Origin: CAWACP01 sp963832965
GTDB taxonomy: Bacteria; Acidobacteriota; Terriglobia; Bryobacterales; Bryobacteraceae
Assembly (NCBI GenBank): GCA_963832965.1
Contig: CAWHVW010000005.1
Coordinates: 992,001-1,056,000 of the forward strand
Reading direction: 5' to 3'
DNA length: 64,000 bases
Shown here: positions 52,585-61,775 of the stretch, one piece after another
Layout of the letters: every line of letters begins with the position of its first letter
Position numbering within the stretch: position 1 is the stretch's first letter
The notes under the pieces: model-generated
Database searches by the model: none
Told to the model about the DNA's origin: nothing
Seen by the model: only the letters and a program-made list of their open reading frames with translations
Translations under genes and position numbers: made by a program

Positions 52585-54600
52585 GTGCATCTCACCAAAC
52601 GGTTCTTCCCGGCAGCGGTATGCCTTGCCGCCGCGTTCGCGCAGACCCCCGCCCCGGCCCCCATCCCGAACCCCGCTTCCATCGACAAGAGTGTTGACCC
52701 CTGTTCCGATTTCTATCAGTACGCCTGCGGGAAATGGATTGCCAACAACACCATTCCTGCCGACCGCGCGTCCTGGGGCACCGGTGAAATGCTGGGGGAG
52801 CGGAACCGCGCGGTGCTTCTCCAAATCCTGGAGCGAGCTGAGGACAGCAGTGCGCAGCGCAGCACGGTAGAACAGGAAATCGGCGAATATTATTTTGCAT
52901 GCATGGATGAGCCTACGGTAGAGGCTCGTGGATACGATCCCATCAAGCCGGAGCTGGCGCGCATCGACGCGCTACCCGGCAAAGCGGCGATTCGAGAGGA
53001 AGTGCCCCGCTTGCACCGCCAGGGCAACGACGTGTTCTTTGGATTCGGTTCCGAAACCGACCTGAAGGATTCAAGCCGGACCATCGGCGCGGCCGACCAG
53101 GGCGGACTCGGACTCCCCGACCGCGATTTCTATCTGAACGGCGATGCCCGGGCCACCCAGATCCGCAAGGCGTACGTCGAGCATATGCGGAAGATGCTGC
53201 AACTCATCGGCGAAACGCCAGAAGCCGCGGCCGCCGACGCTACAGCCGTGCTTGCATTCGAGACGCTGCTGGCAAAGAGTTCGCTGGACCTGGTGTCCCG
53301 CCGCAACCCGGACAACATTTATCACAAACTGACCATCTCGGAACTCGCTGCGCGCTGCCCCTTCTTTTCCTGGCCGGCGTTCTTCGACGCGGTTGGCGCG
53401 CCGAAGTTGGAGTGGGTCAATGTCGATCATCCGGATTTCTTCAATGGCCTCAATGCGGCCATCGAGACAACCAGCGTGGCGGATCTGAAGGCCTACCTGA
53501 GGTGGCAGGAGTTGCACAGCCAGGCCGCGCTCCTCTCAAAGCCGTTTGTCGACGAGAATTTCGCGTTCTATAGCCACACGCTGCGCGGCATCCAGGCGCT
53601 GAGCCCCCGCTGGAAGCGCTGCGTGGATTCCACCGATTACTCGCTCGGCGACGCGCTGGGACAGAAGTATGTCGATACCACCTTCGGTGCCGAGGGCAAG
53701 CAACGCACCTTGGACATGGCACGCGCAATCGAACGGGAGATGAACGAAAATCTCAGCAAGCTGGAGTGGATGACGCCGGCAACCAAAAAAGAAGCCTTCG
53801 CCAAATTGGAGGCAGTAACCAACCGCATCGGTTATCCCGACAAATGGCGCGATTACTCCGGCGTGCGCATCGTGCGCGACGATTTCGCCGGCAACTGGCT
53901 GCGCGCGTCCGAGGCCGAGGTGCAGCGCGACTTTCACAAGATAGGGAAGCCGGTGGACCATGGGGACTGGCCAATGAGTACGCCCACCGTGAACGCCGGT
54001 TACTTTCCCGAAGAAAACAGTATCAACTTCCCGGCAGGCATCCTCCAGCCGCCGCTGTATTCTAACAGCAGTGACGATGCCGCGAACTACGGCGCCGGGG
54101 GCGCCATCATAGGACACGAGCTCATCCACGGCTTCGACGACGAAGGCCGCAAGTTCGACCCTCATGGAACCTTGCGCGACTGGTGGACCCCGCAAGACGC
54201 CGCGGAGTTCCAGAAGCGCGCGAAATGCCTGATCGACGAGTACTCGAAGTTTGAGGCGGCCGGACTGCACGTGAATGGAGCGCTGACCCTGGGAGAAAAT
54301 ACGGCGGACAACGGGGGGCTTCGGCTCGCCTTTGTAGCGCTGATGGATTCGCTGAAGGGCAAGGAGTCCACAATCGTCGACGGCTTCACGCCCCAGCAGC
54401 GCTTCTTCCTGAGCTACGGCCAGGCGTGGTGCTCACTCCGGAAGCCGCAAAGTACCAGCATGTTGATCCACACCGATCCGCATTCACCGCCACAATTCCG
54501 GGTGAACGGTGTCGTCCAGAACATGCCGGAGTTCCAAAAGGCGTTCGCGTGCCCTGCCGGAGCCCCCATGGTCGCCGCTCCCGCGTGCCGCGTCTGGTAA
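52585..54600 (+). CDS. M13-family (neprilysin/PepO-like) metallopeptidase
   Basis: A 671-residue secreted zinc peptidase. GTG at 52585 gives a good signal peptide (MHLTKRFFPAAVCLAAAFA) and sits just below a -10 box; upstream GTG/ATG at 52546/52549 are less likely. DPCSDFYQYACGKWI is the M13 N-terminal signature with paired cysteines. The zinc site is HELIH in IIGHELIHGFDDEG, with the third ligand in GENTADNGG; NAGYFPEENSINFPAGIL is the substrate-lining segment. It degrades extracellular or periplasmic peptides. Full length for the family. Confidence 0.9.
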   Translation: MHLTKRFFPAAVCLAAAFAQTPAPAPIPNPASIDKSVDPCSDFYQYACGKWIANNTIPADRASWGTGEMLGERNRAVLLQILERAEDSSAQRSTVEQEIGEYYFACMDEPTVEARGYDPIKPELARIDALPGKAAIREEVPRLHRQGNDVFFGFGSETDLKDSSRTIGAADQGGLGLPDRDFYLNGDARATQIRKAYVEHMRKMLQLIGETPEAAAADATAVLAFETLLAKSSLDLVSRRNPDNIYHKLTISELAARCPFFSWPAFFDAVGAPKLEWVNVDHPDFFNGLNAAIETTSVADLKAYLRWQELHSQAALLSKPFVDENFAFYSHTLRGIQALSPRWKRCVDSTDYSLGDALGQKYVDTTFGAEGKQRTLDMARAIEREMNENLSKLEWMTPATKKEAFAKLEAVTNRIGYPDKWRDYSGVRIVRDDFAGNWLRASEAEVQRDFHKIGKPVDHGDWPMSTPTVNAGYFPEENSINFPAGILQPPLYSNSSDDAANYGAGGAIIGHELIHGFDDEGRKFDPHGTLRDWWTPQDAAEFQKRAKCLIDEYSKFEAAGLHVNGALTLGENTADNGGLRLAFVALMDSLKGKESTIVDGFTPQQRFFLSYGQAWCSLRKPQSTSMLIHTDPHSPPQFRVNGVVQNMPEFQKAFACPAGAPMVAAPACRVW

Positions 54601-55064
54601 AGCCGCTGGAAGTGTCGCCACCCCGCCCCGTCCGAGGCCGCTACAGGGGATTGATTCCAGAACCCCCCTCTGCGCGATAGCGGGTTCCGATCGCGTACAA
54701 ATCTCGTGGGTCCGTATGACGCTGCGTTTCTCAACCATGGGCAGAAGGGCGCTGATCCTGAAATGTAAGTGCAGTAAGTGGAATCGATGAGTTACTTGTG
54801 CTGTTGCGGCAACTTAGTAAGTGATGTTAGTTAGTAATCGCCATCATGCACGCCTTCGTTCACTTATCTGTCGTAACTACGATGAGCGAACCCACTGGCG
54901 CCGTTACATCGGCAGGGGCCTGTTCAATACATTCATTTACAATAGCCGCTATATTATGCGAAGACTGACTAGCGCTATATTATGCGAAACAACAACTACT
55001 AGCCGGCCATAATTGTTCTATATTATTGCTCTACTAATCGCGCCCAGGCTATTCTTGGCCATCG
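54601..55064. other. AT-rich intergenic region
   Basis: 464 bases without a supported gene. From about 54780 the sequence is much richer in A and T than its surroundings and full of short motifs: several AAGTG/TTAGTAAGTG units at 54780-54840 and TATATT boxes at 54949-55025. I see no tRNA or clear terminator. It probably holds the promoter of the following gene and could be horizontally acquired sequence. Confidence 0.5.
54947..54988. repeat. Direct repeat CGCTATATTATGCGAA, two copies
   Basis: Two perfect 16-bp copies at 54947-54962 and 54973-54988, 26 bases start to start (about 2.5 helical turns), with a partial third match (CTATATTATTG) near 55018. Spacing suits a regulator site on one DNA face only partly; could also be replication slippage. 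Confidence 0.6.
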
Positions 55065-57692
55065 ATGTGGATGGGGGCAGCCATAGTACAGGCGACCAGA
55101 ATGCCGTGGCTGCCACGGGCCACCTTGGCGTTGCCACTGCTGGTCATGGTAGTTCTTCCGCAGTCAGGATGGAGTGACGCGGCCCGCACGATTCCCGCGG
55201 AAATGATTGTCGCAGGTTCTCTCAAGGACGCCCAGGCGATACAACGGCGGCTTAAGAACGGGGAGGATTTCTCGGTACTCGCCAAAGAGCTCTCCATCGA
55301 CCCGACCTCAAGCGATGGTGGCTATCTTGGCGAGGTGGATCCGGAAAGCCTGCGCATCGAACTAAGAGACGCTCTCCTGGCCTTGGCCCCACGGCAGATT
55401 TCGAGCGTCGTGAGCATTCCCTCCGGGTTTGCCATACTCAAGCGCCTGGACGCGTCGAAGCCATCCAGCGAGAGCGCCACTGAGCACACCCGTCTTCTTG
55501 CCACGTCTGCGCTGGCGACCGCGCGGCTGACTCGCGATACGTCGGGTTACTCGGAAATGGTGGCGGCGATTCGGAACAACATCCCTCCGGGCGGGGATTG
55601 GGGCCTCGACCTGAAAGCCGTTTGCGATGCGCGAGAAAAGGCGCCACTCACCGGAATCGCCGCGCTACAGCAACAATTGGCAGGGCTTGGGTCGGGTGAG
55701 GACCCTACACGGTTGGCATATCTGCACTATACGATCGCGGGCCTCACGTCATCCCTCGGCGAAATTGACAATGCGATTAGCGAATGGGAAGAGGCCTACA
55801 AGCTAGCCGTGAGCGCGCGAAGACCGGACATCGCTCACAATTTGGACGAAACGCTCGCCGTGGGGTATCTGCATCGTGCCCTGAGTGCGGATCATGGCAG
55901 TCACCCGCCCGTTAATGAGACCGAACTCGTTCCCGCGCATACCGGCTCGCTCCACGCGAATCGGAATGACCTGGCAAAAGCCATTCAGCACCTTACCAGG
56001 GCTACCCACGACGAGCCTTCCAACCTGGAGCTGCGCTGGCTCCTGAATCTCGCTCATATGGCTGCAGGCTCGTACCCGGAGGGGGTTCCTCAGCAGTTCC
56101 TGATTCCCCCTTCAGCGTTCGCTTCCAGCGAAGATCTCGGCCGCTTTCCCGATGTAGCGCCCGCTGCCGGGGTAGATGTCTACGGCACGGCCGGCGGCGT
56201 CATTATCGACGATTTCGAAAATAACGGTCTGCTCGACATCGTTACTTCACAGGTCGACGATTGCCAGCCGCTGCGATTCTTCCATAACAACGGAGACGGG
56301 ACGTTCACCAACCGCGCGGCGGCGGCCGGCTTGTCCGGCCAGACCGGCGGGCTCAACATAATCCAGGCGGACTATAACAACGACGGTTGCGTGGACATGC
56401 TGGTTCTTCGGGGCGGGTGGGAGTTTCCCAGGCGCCGCTCTCTGCTGCGCAACAACTGCGACGGCACGTTTACCGATGTTACGGCCGAGAGCGGCTTGCT
56501 TGAACCGCTTCGGTCTTCGCAATCCGCCGTCTGGGTGGACATAGACAACGACGGTTATCTCGACTTATTCATAGCGAACGAAAATGCGCCGGCGCAGCTA
56601 TTTCTGAATCGAGGCGATGGCACCTTTGTCGATATCGCCCACGAAGCGGGAGTAGATCAGACCGCCTTCAGCAAGGCCGTCGTCGCCGCTGACTATGACA
56701 ACGACGGCTACGCCGATATCTATGTTTCCAACTTCAACGGCCGGGATTTCCTGTACCACAACAATCATGACCGCACGTTTACCGACGTATCGGAGCAGGC
56801 AGGAGTGGGAGGGGCGCCCTGGATGAGTTTTGGCGCATGGTTCTTCGACTACGACAACGACGGCTGGCCGGACCTTTTTGTTACTGGTTACTTTCTGTCC
56901 GTCGAAGAGTCGGTCCGAGGTTATCTGGGGCTTCCGCGAAAGGGCGAAACAGTCAAGGTGTTCAAGAACATGAGAGACGGTACATTTCGGGACGTAACCT
57001 CCGACGTCGGGCTGGATCGTGTATTCATGCCCATGGGATGTAACTTCGGGGACATCGATAACGATGGGTTTTTGGATCTTTACATGGGCATGGGTAACCC
57101 CGCTTATGCGTCCCTGCTCCCGAACACGCTCTTTCATAACCAGGAGGGAAAGCGCTTCGTCGACATTACGGCGTCCTCCGGAACGGGAGCGATCTCCAAG
57201 GGCCACGGCATCGCGTTCGCGGATTTAGGCAACAACGGCAACGAGGACATTTTCGTGGTGATGGGCGGCCCGGACGTTGGCGACCTCAACACGTCCCGGC
57301 TCTTTGAGAACCCTGGCCATGGCAACGACTGGATCACCCTGCGCCTGGTGGGCGTCAGGTCCAACCGCTCAGCCATTGGCGCGCGAATCACGGTTACGGT
57401 CGTCGATGCCGACCACGGCCGGCGCCAGATTTACCGGACCGTCGGAAGCGGGGGCTCCTTCGGCGCTTCGCCCCTGCAACAGCACATTGGACTCGGCCGT
57501 GCGGCGCGAATAGAAAACATCGAAGTCTGGTGGCCCGCCTCGGGGACGCGGCAAAACTTTCCCAACGTCCAGCCGAATCAGTTCCTGGAAATCAAGGAAT
57601 TCGAATCTCAGCCTCGCAAGCTGACCCCGCCCAGTTTTCGTCTGGGCAGCTCAACCAGGAGCGCCGCTGCGCTTCCCGCGAGCCTGCGTTGA
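55065..57692 (+). CDS. Secreted parvulin-TPR-VCBS-UnbV (CRTAC1-like) protein
   Basis: An 875-residue exported protein. A signal peptide (PWLPRATLALPLLVMVVLPQ) suggests the true start may be ATG 55101. Residues about 40-130 are a parvulin-type peptidyl-prolyl isomerase domain (KNGEDFSVLAKELSIDPTS, GGYLGEVDPESL, GFAILKRLD). A TPR-like helical part follows (to about 330), then repeated VCBS/FG-GAP units with calcium-type loops DFENNGLLDIV, DYNNDGCVDML, DIDNDGYLDLF, and an ASPIC/UnbV C-terminus (GVRSNRSAIGARITV, ENIEVWWPASG). The parvulin front end on a CRTAC1-type propeller is unusual. Followed by a CusF-SCO1 gene 31 bases on. Confidence 0.75.
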   Translation: MWMGAAIVQATRMPWLPRATLALPLLVMVVLPQSGWSDAARTIPAEMIVAGSLKDAQAIQRRLKNGEDFSVLAKELSIDPTSSDGGYLGEVDPESLRIELRDALLALAPRQISSVVSIPSGFAILKRLDASKPSSESATEHTRLLATSALATARLTRDTSGYSEMVAAIRNNIPPGGDWGLDLKAVCDAREKAPLTGIAALQQQLAGLGSGEDPTRLAYLHYTIAGLTSSLGEIDNAISEWEEAYKLAVSARRPDIAHNLDETLAVGYLHRALSADHGSHPPVNETELVPAHTGSLHANRNDLAKAIQHLTRATHDEPSNLELRWLLNLAHMAAGSYPEGVPQQFLIPPSAFASSEDLGRFPDVAPAAGVDVYGTAGGVIIDDFENNGLLDIVTSQVDDCQPLRFFHNNGDGTFTNRAAAAGLSGQTGGLNIIQADYNNDGCVDMLVLRGGWEFPRRRSLLRNNCDGTFTDVTAESGLLEPLRSSQSAVWVDIDNDGYLDLFIANENAPAQLFLNRGDGTFVDIAHEAGVDQTAFSKAVVAADYDNDGYADIYVSNFNGRDFLYHNNHDRTFTDVSEQAGVGGAPWMSFGAWFFDYDNDGWPDLFVTGYFLSVEESVRGYLGLPRKGETVKVFKNMRDGTFRDVTSDVGLDRVFMPMGCNFGDIDNDGFLDLYMGMGNPAYASLLPNTLFHNQEGKRFVDITASSGTGAISKGHGIAFADLGNNGNEDIFVVMGGPDVGDLNTSRLFENPGHGNDWITLRLVGVRSNRSAIGARITVTVVDADHGRRQIYRTVGSGGSFGASPLQQHIGLGRAARIENIEVWWPASGTRQNFPNVQPNQFLEIKEFESQPRKLTPPSFRLGSSTRSAAALPASLR

Positions 57693-57723
57693 ACCGATCC
57701 GGCCTGAGGGATTCCAAACGCCC

Positions 57724-58623
57724 ATGACTTACACAGCACTGCTGCTCGCATCGCTATTGTTCGCGGCCGTCCCGGCAAGGTCCGCGCAGCGTTTTGAGGC
57801 CACCGGGCTTGTACTCCGCGTCGACCCCGAACACCAGACTCTCTTGGTGTCCCACGAAGCTATTCCCGGGTACATGGAAGCGATGATCATGCCCTGGCGA
57901 GTCCGCGAGCATAAGGAACTCGATAACCTGCGTCCCGGCGAAATGATTCGCTTCACCCTCGTAGTTACAAAGACATCGTCTTACCTCGCCAATATCCGCG
58001 AGCGTCCTTACGAGAGCATGGAGCGCGACCCGGACGAAAATCGGCGGCTCCGCATGCTCGATGCGGCGATGCAGGCCGGGCTCGGTTCGCCGGGAACGCT
58101 GGGAAATGGGCAGCCAGTGCCGGACTTTACTTTGATCGATCAGAACAACAACCAGGTGTCGCTTTCGCAGTTTCGGGGAAAGGTGGTGGCGCTCACCTTC
58201 ATCTATACCAGATGTCCTTTGCCTGACTATTGCTTGCGCTTGACCAACAACTTCGGCCGGCTTCAAAAGCGCTTTGCGGCACGCACCGGAAAGGATCTCG
58301 TGCTGCTCAGCATTTCGTTTGACCCCGACCATGACCAGCCCGACGTTTTGGCGCACTATGCCAACGTATGGAAAGCGAACGCGGCAGGGTGGCACTTCCT
58401 GACCGGGCCGCTCTCCAGCGTGAAACAGGTCTGTGGTCTGTTTGGCATGAACTTCTGGCCCGATGAGGGCTTGCTAACCCACTCGCTGCACACCGTAATC
58501 ATCGGCCGCGACGGAAGGCTGGTAGCCAACCTCGAGGGGAACCAGTTTTCGGCTGAGCAGTTGGGAGATTTGGTCGAGACGACGATGACCAGCGGCCTCA
58601 GTGAGGCCCGTGCGAGACAGTAG
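57724..58623 (+). CDS. CusF-SCO1 copper-handling protein
   Basis: A 299-residue exported protein: signal peptide MTYTALLLASLLFAAVPARS; a CusF-like copper-binding barrel (YMEAMIMPWRVREHK, with the Met/Trp/His pattern); then an SCO1/SenC thioredoxin-like domain with YTRCPLPDYCLR, a cysteine pair spaced by five residues rather than the usual three, and the copper histidine in HSLHTVIIG. It likely delivers copper to a periplasmic or membrane copper enzyme; no cytochrome oxidase genes are in the window. Transcribed with the parvulin-UnbV gene. Confidence 0.82.
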   Translation: MTYTALLLASLLFAAVPARSAQRFEATGLVLRVDPEHQTLLVSHEAIPGYMEAMIMPWRVREHKELDNLRPGEMIRFTLVVTKTSSYLANIRERPYESMERDPDENRRLRMLDAAMQAGLGSPGTLGNGQPVPDFTLIDQNNNQVSLSQFRGKVVALTFIYTRCPLPDYCLRLTNNFGRLQKRFAARTGKDLVLLSISFDPDHDQPDVLAHYANVWKANAAGWHFLTGPLSSVKQVCGLFGMNFWPDEGLLTHSLHTVIIGRDGRLVANLEGNQFSAEQLGDLVETTMTSGLSEARARQ

Positions 58624-58641
58624 CGTGATTGAGAAGTAAGT

Positions 58642-59085
58642 ATGGGTAACTCGCGTGGCGTGCGCAGGGATTTTGCGGCCCTTGAGGCGCGGCGATTCCA
58701 GGCTGCGTGTCTGGTAAGTCAGGGCATCAGCCAGGCCGAAGTGGCGCGCCGCCTCAACGTGAGCCGTCAGACTGTAGGGCGGTGGATGTGGACGAAACGC
58801 ATTCTGGGCGAACAGGCGCTCCGCAAATCAAACCAGATCGGGCGAAGAAGGCAGTTGAGCACGGAACAGCGGGAAATGCTGGCCAGCATGCTCGCAAGCC
58901 CGTCGGAAGCGTTTGGATACGAAGGCGGAGCGTGGACATGCGCGCGCGTCGCCCACCTCATTGAGTCGCGTTTTGGCGTGGTCTATCATCCCGGGCACGT
59001 GTGGAAGTTACTCGAATCCCTTGGCCGGGCCGGCAAGCCCTCGCCCCAACAAACCCTTGCCGCCTATCCCGCGCGGTCAGAGTGA
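58642..59085 (+). pseudogene. IS630-type transposase remnant (HTH part only)
   Basis: 147 residues matching the N-terminal helix-turn-helix half of IS630-family transposases: QAEVARRLNVSRQTVGRWMW, RRRQLSTEQREMLASML, and YHPGHVWKLLESLG where the DDE domain normally follows. Instead the frame ends in SPQQTLAAYPARSE. No DDE domain, inverted repeats or target duplication are visible nearby. Either a decayed insertion sequence or a retained DNA-binding gene. Confidence 0.7.
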
Positions 59086-59240
59086 TCCGCCTTGAAGTGC
59101 CTGCGGGCGGTTATGAGCTAAGTGCCTGCACTGTTCGATAAACCTATCTGGGCTCTTCGCCTTCAGAGAAGGTTGTTTGGTTTCCTCTTCCGTGGGTGTT
59201 AGTGTTACGCAGCGTGGCGCTCTCATCTCGCTCGGCGTCG

Positions 59241-61490
59241 TCAATTCCGTAAGTACTCACCGGTCAGCGAATTCCTGGCGGTAAGCAGTTGCTTGGGAGT
59301 GCCTTCGAACATCACCTTGCCGCCCTTCGTGCCGCCTTCCGGGCCCATATCGATAATCCAGTCTGCGTTCTTGATTACGCTGGTGCTATGTTCGATCACA
59401 ATCACCGTGTTGCCGGCGTCCACCAGGCGGTTCATGATCTCGAGCAAATGGCTGATATCCGACATGTGTAACCCGGTTGTGGGCTCATCCAGCACATAGA
59501 TGGTCCCTTGTTTGTGCAGTTCACTCGCCAGTTTTATGCGCTGGCATTCGCCGCCGGAGAGCGTGCACAACGGCTGACCCAGGGTCAGGTAGTCGAGGCC
59601 CACGTCGTTCATGGCCTGCAGCTTGCTCGTGATCTTGTCGATCTTGAAGTATTCGAGCGCCTGCCTCACCGTCATCTCCAGCACGTCGTTGATCGATTTT
59701 CCGTTGAGCTTGTATTCCAGCACTTCATCTTTGAATCGTTTGCCCTCGCAGATCTCACAGGGCGATTTGACCTCGCCCATCGCGGGGATCTCCGTGTAGA
59801 TCACGCCCAGTCCCTGGCAGTTCTCGCAGGCGCCTTGCGAATTGAAGCTGAACAGGGATGGGCTCACCTGGTTCGCGGCCGCGAAGGCCTTTCGCACCTC
59901 GTCCATGATGCCGGTATAGGTGCCGGGATTGGACCGGCTCGAAGCACCCACGGCGGATTGGTCGATCACAATGCAGTCCGGGTGTTGACGTAGAAAGGTC
60001 TGATGAATCAATGAGCTCTTCCCCGATCCAGCCACCCCCGTGATCACCGTGAGTACGCCCTTCGGAATGTCCACGCTCACGTTCTGCAGGTTGTTGGCTC
60101 TTGCGTTTCTGATCGGCAGCTTTCCACTGGGGGAACGGAAAGCGCCTTTGATCGAAACCGGCCGTTTCATATACTTGCCCGTCAGCGTGTCCGCGCTCAA
60201 CAGGTTCTTGAACGGGCCTTCGTACATGATCTGGCCGCCCTGACTTCCCGCATGCGGACCCACGTCCACCACATGATCAGCCACCTTAATAACATCAGGA
60301 TCGTGTTCCACCACCAGAACCGTATTTCCTCGGTCGCGCAATTGCTGGAGAAGTTCATTCAAACGATGCACGTCACGCGGGTGAAGACCAACGCTGGGTT
60401 CGTCGAACACATACATCACGTCCACCAGACTGCTGCTCAGGTGCTTAACGATCTTCACGCGCTGCGATTCCCCGCCGGACAGCGTGTCTGTTTCACGATT
60501 CAAGGTGAGATATTCGAGGCCAATATCCACCAGATACTGCAAGCGCTGGATCAGTGTGTTCAAAATGGGCGCGGCTTTCGGCTCCTTGATCGCCTTGATC
60601 ACGCCGATCAGCTGGCCCACTTCCATCGCCGCCAGCTCAGCGATGTTGTACCCTCCGATCTTGCACTTCAGCACCTCCTGACTTAGGCGCGCGCCCTTGC
60701 ACACCGTGCACGGCGCCATCGTGATGTAAGGCGCCACGGCCTTTTGTGTACGCTCCGACATGGTCTTCACGTCGCGCGTGATGTACTTCGCGGTAAATCT
60801 GCTGATGATGCCTTCGCACGTTAAATTGAAGGTCTTGCCTCCAACATTGGTCTTTAGTTTATACGGCTTGCTGTATAAAAGCAGTTCCATTTCCTTTTCG
60901 CTGAACTTCGCAAGCTTTTTGTCCATGTCGAAAAGTTTTGACCGGCCGAGGAAGTTCCAGCCCCAACTGTCCACGGCATATTCGCCGAACAGGATCGCGC
61001 CTTCGTTCAGTGTCTTGGACTTATCGAGGAACAGATCCAAATCCACGCCCAGCTTGCGGCCGAGGCCGTTACAGTTCGGACACATGCCCTTTGGGTCGTT
61101 GAAGGAAAAGACATTCGCATGTCCCACGTACGGTTTGCCGATGTGCGAATACAGCCGGCGCAACACCGGGTAGATGTCGGTGATGGTGCCCATCGTCGAA
61201 TGGGACCCGCCTCCCAGCCGTTTCTGGTCCACGATGATCGGCATGCTCAGGTTCTCAATGGCATCGGCGTCCGGCTGGGAGTAGCGCGGCAGGAAGGTGC
61301 GGATGAACATGCTGAAGTTCTCGTTCATCTGGCGTTGTGCCTCGGTCGCGATGGTGTCGAAGACGATGGAGGACTTCCCGGAACCCGAAACGCCCGTGAA
61401 GATCGTGATCTTGCGTTTGGGGATGCGCAGCGAAACGTTTTTGAGATTGTTCTCGCGCGCGCCACGGATTTCAATGTATTCCTGAGACAT
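59241..61490 (-). CDS. Short UvrA-like ABC ATPase (UvrA2 type)
   Basis: A 749-residue paralogue of UvrA with two ABC halves: TGVSGSGKSS and TGVAGSGKSS Walker A motifs, LSGGESQR and LSGGECQR signatures, and zinc knuckles CPNCNGLG, CTVCKGAR, CENCQGLG and CEICEGKR. It lacks about 180 residues of the UvrB-binding/damage-sensor insertion of full UvrA. Related short forms are linked with resistance to DNA-binding compounds, not general repair. AGAGGAAAC just upstream supports the ATG at 61490. GC content and Lys/Asn use are visibly lower/higher than the neighbours, and an IS630 remnant is adjacent, suggesting acquisition. Confidence 0.85.
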   Translation of the reverse strand: MSQEYIEIRGARENNLKNVSLRIPKRKITIFTGVSGSGKSSIVFDTIATEAQRQMNENFSMFIRTFLPRYSQPDADAIENLSMPIIVDQKRLGGGSHSTMGTITDIYPVLRRLYSHIGKPYVGHANVFSFNDPKGMCPNCNGLGRKLGVDLDLFLDKSKTLNEGAILFGEYAVDSWGWNFLGRSKLFDMDKKLAKFSEKEMELLLYSKPYKLKTNVGGKTFNLTCEGIISRFTAKYITRDVKTMSERTQKAVAPYITMAPCTVCKGARLSQEVLKCKIGGYNIAELAAMEVGQLIGVIKAIKEPKAAPILNTLIQRLQYLVDIGLEYLTLNRETDTLSGGESQRVKIVKHLSSSLVDVMYVFDEPSVGLHPRDVHRLNELLQQLRDRGNTVLVVEHDPDVIKVADHVVDVGPHAGSQGGQIMYEGPFKNLLSADTLTGKYMKRPVSIKGAFRSPSGKLPIRNARANNLQNVSVDIPKGVLTVITGVAGSGKSSLIHQTFLRQHPDCIVIDQSAVGASSRSNPGTYTGIMDEVRKAFAAANQVSPSLFSFNSQGACENCQGLGVIYTEIPAMGEVKSPCEICEGKRFKDEVLEYKLNGKSINDVLEMTVRQALEYFKIDKITSKLQAMNDVGLDYLTLGQPLCTLSGGECQRIKLASELHKQGTIYVLDEPTTGLHMSDISHLLEIMNRLVDAGNTVIVIEHSTSVIKNADWIIDMGPEGGTKGGKVMFEGTPKQLLTARNSLTGEYLRN

Positions 61491-61596
61491 AGTTTCCTCT
61501 ATGATGACAAAACGATATGGAGCGCCACTGCGCCCCGCGGTAACCCGCACCCGCCGCAAGCGAAGCCTCTTCGGTTCGATATTGTTGCCGTTGACG

Positions 61597-61704
61597 TTAG
61601 CAGGCTGCTGAGGTTCGGAAACGTAGTTACGTGTTTGCAGGTGGTTACCGAACCGCGACGGTGACGGAGCGGGGACCAGATAGCCTTTTTCAGCATCCTG
61701 TTAG
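61597..61704. repeat. MITE-like element, copy 2
   Basis: About 108 bp with imperfect inverted ends TTAGCAGGCTGCTGA and TTTTTCAGCATCCTGTTAG. Its reverse complement matches the first 90 bases of the element at 30709-30846, and it carries an exact CCGCGACGGTGACGGAG core at 61650-61672. It lies between the divergent short UvrA and propeller genes. Confidence 0.7.
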
Positions 61705-61775
61705 CCCTGCGGTCGCCAGTTTCCCGGTGATATGCTTAGTCGACAACTTCCCCAAATCCTGGCCCGGAGTGTTCG

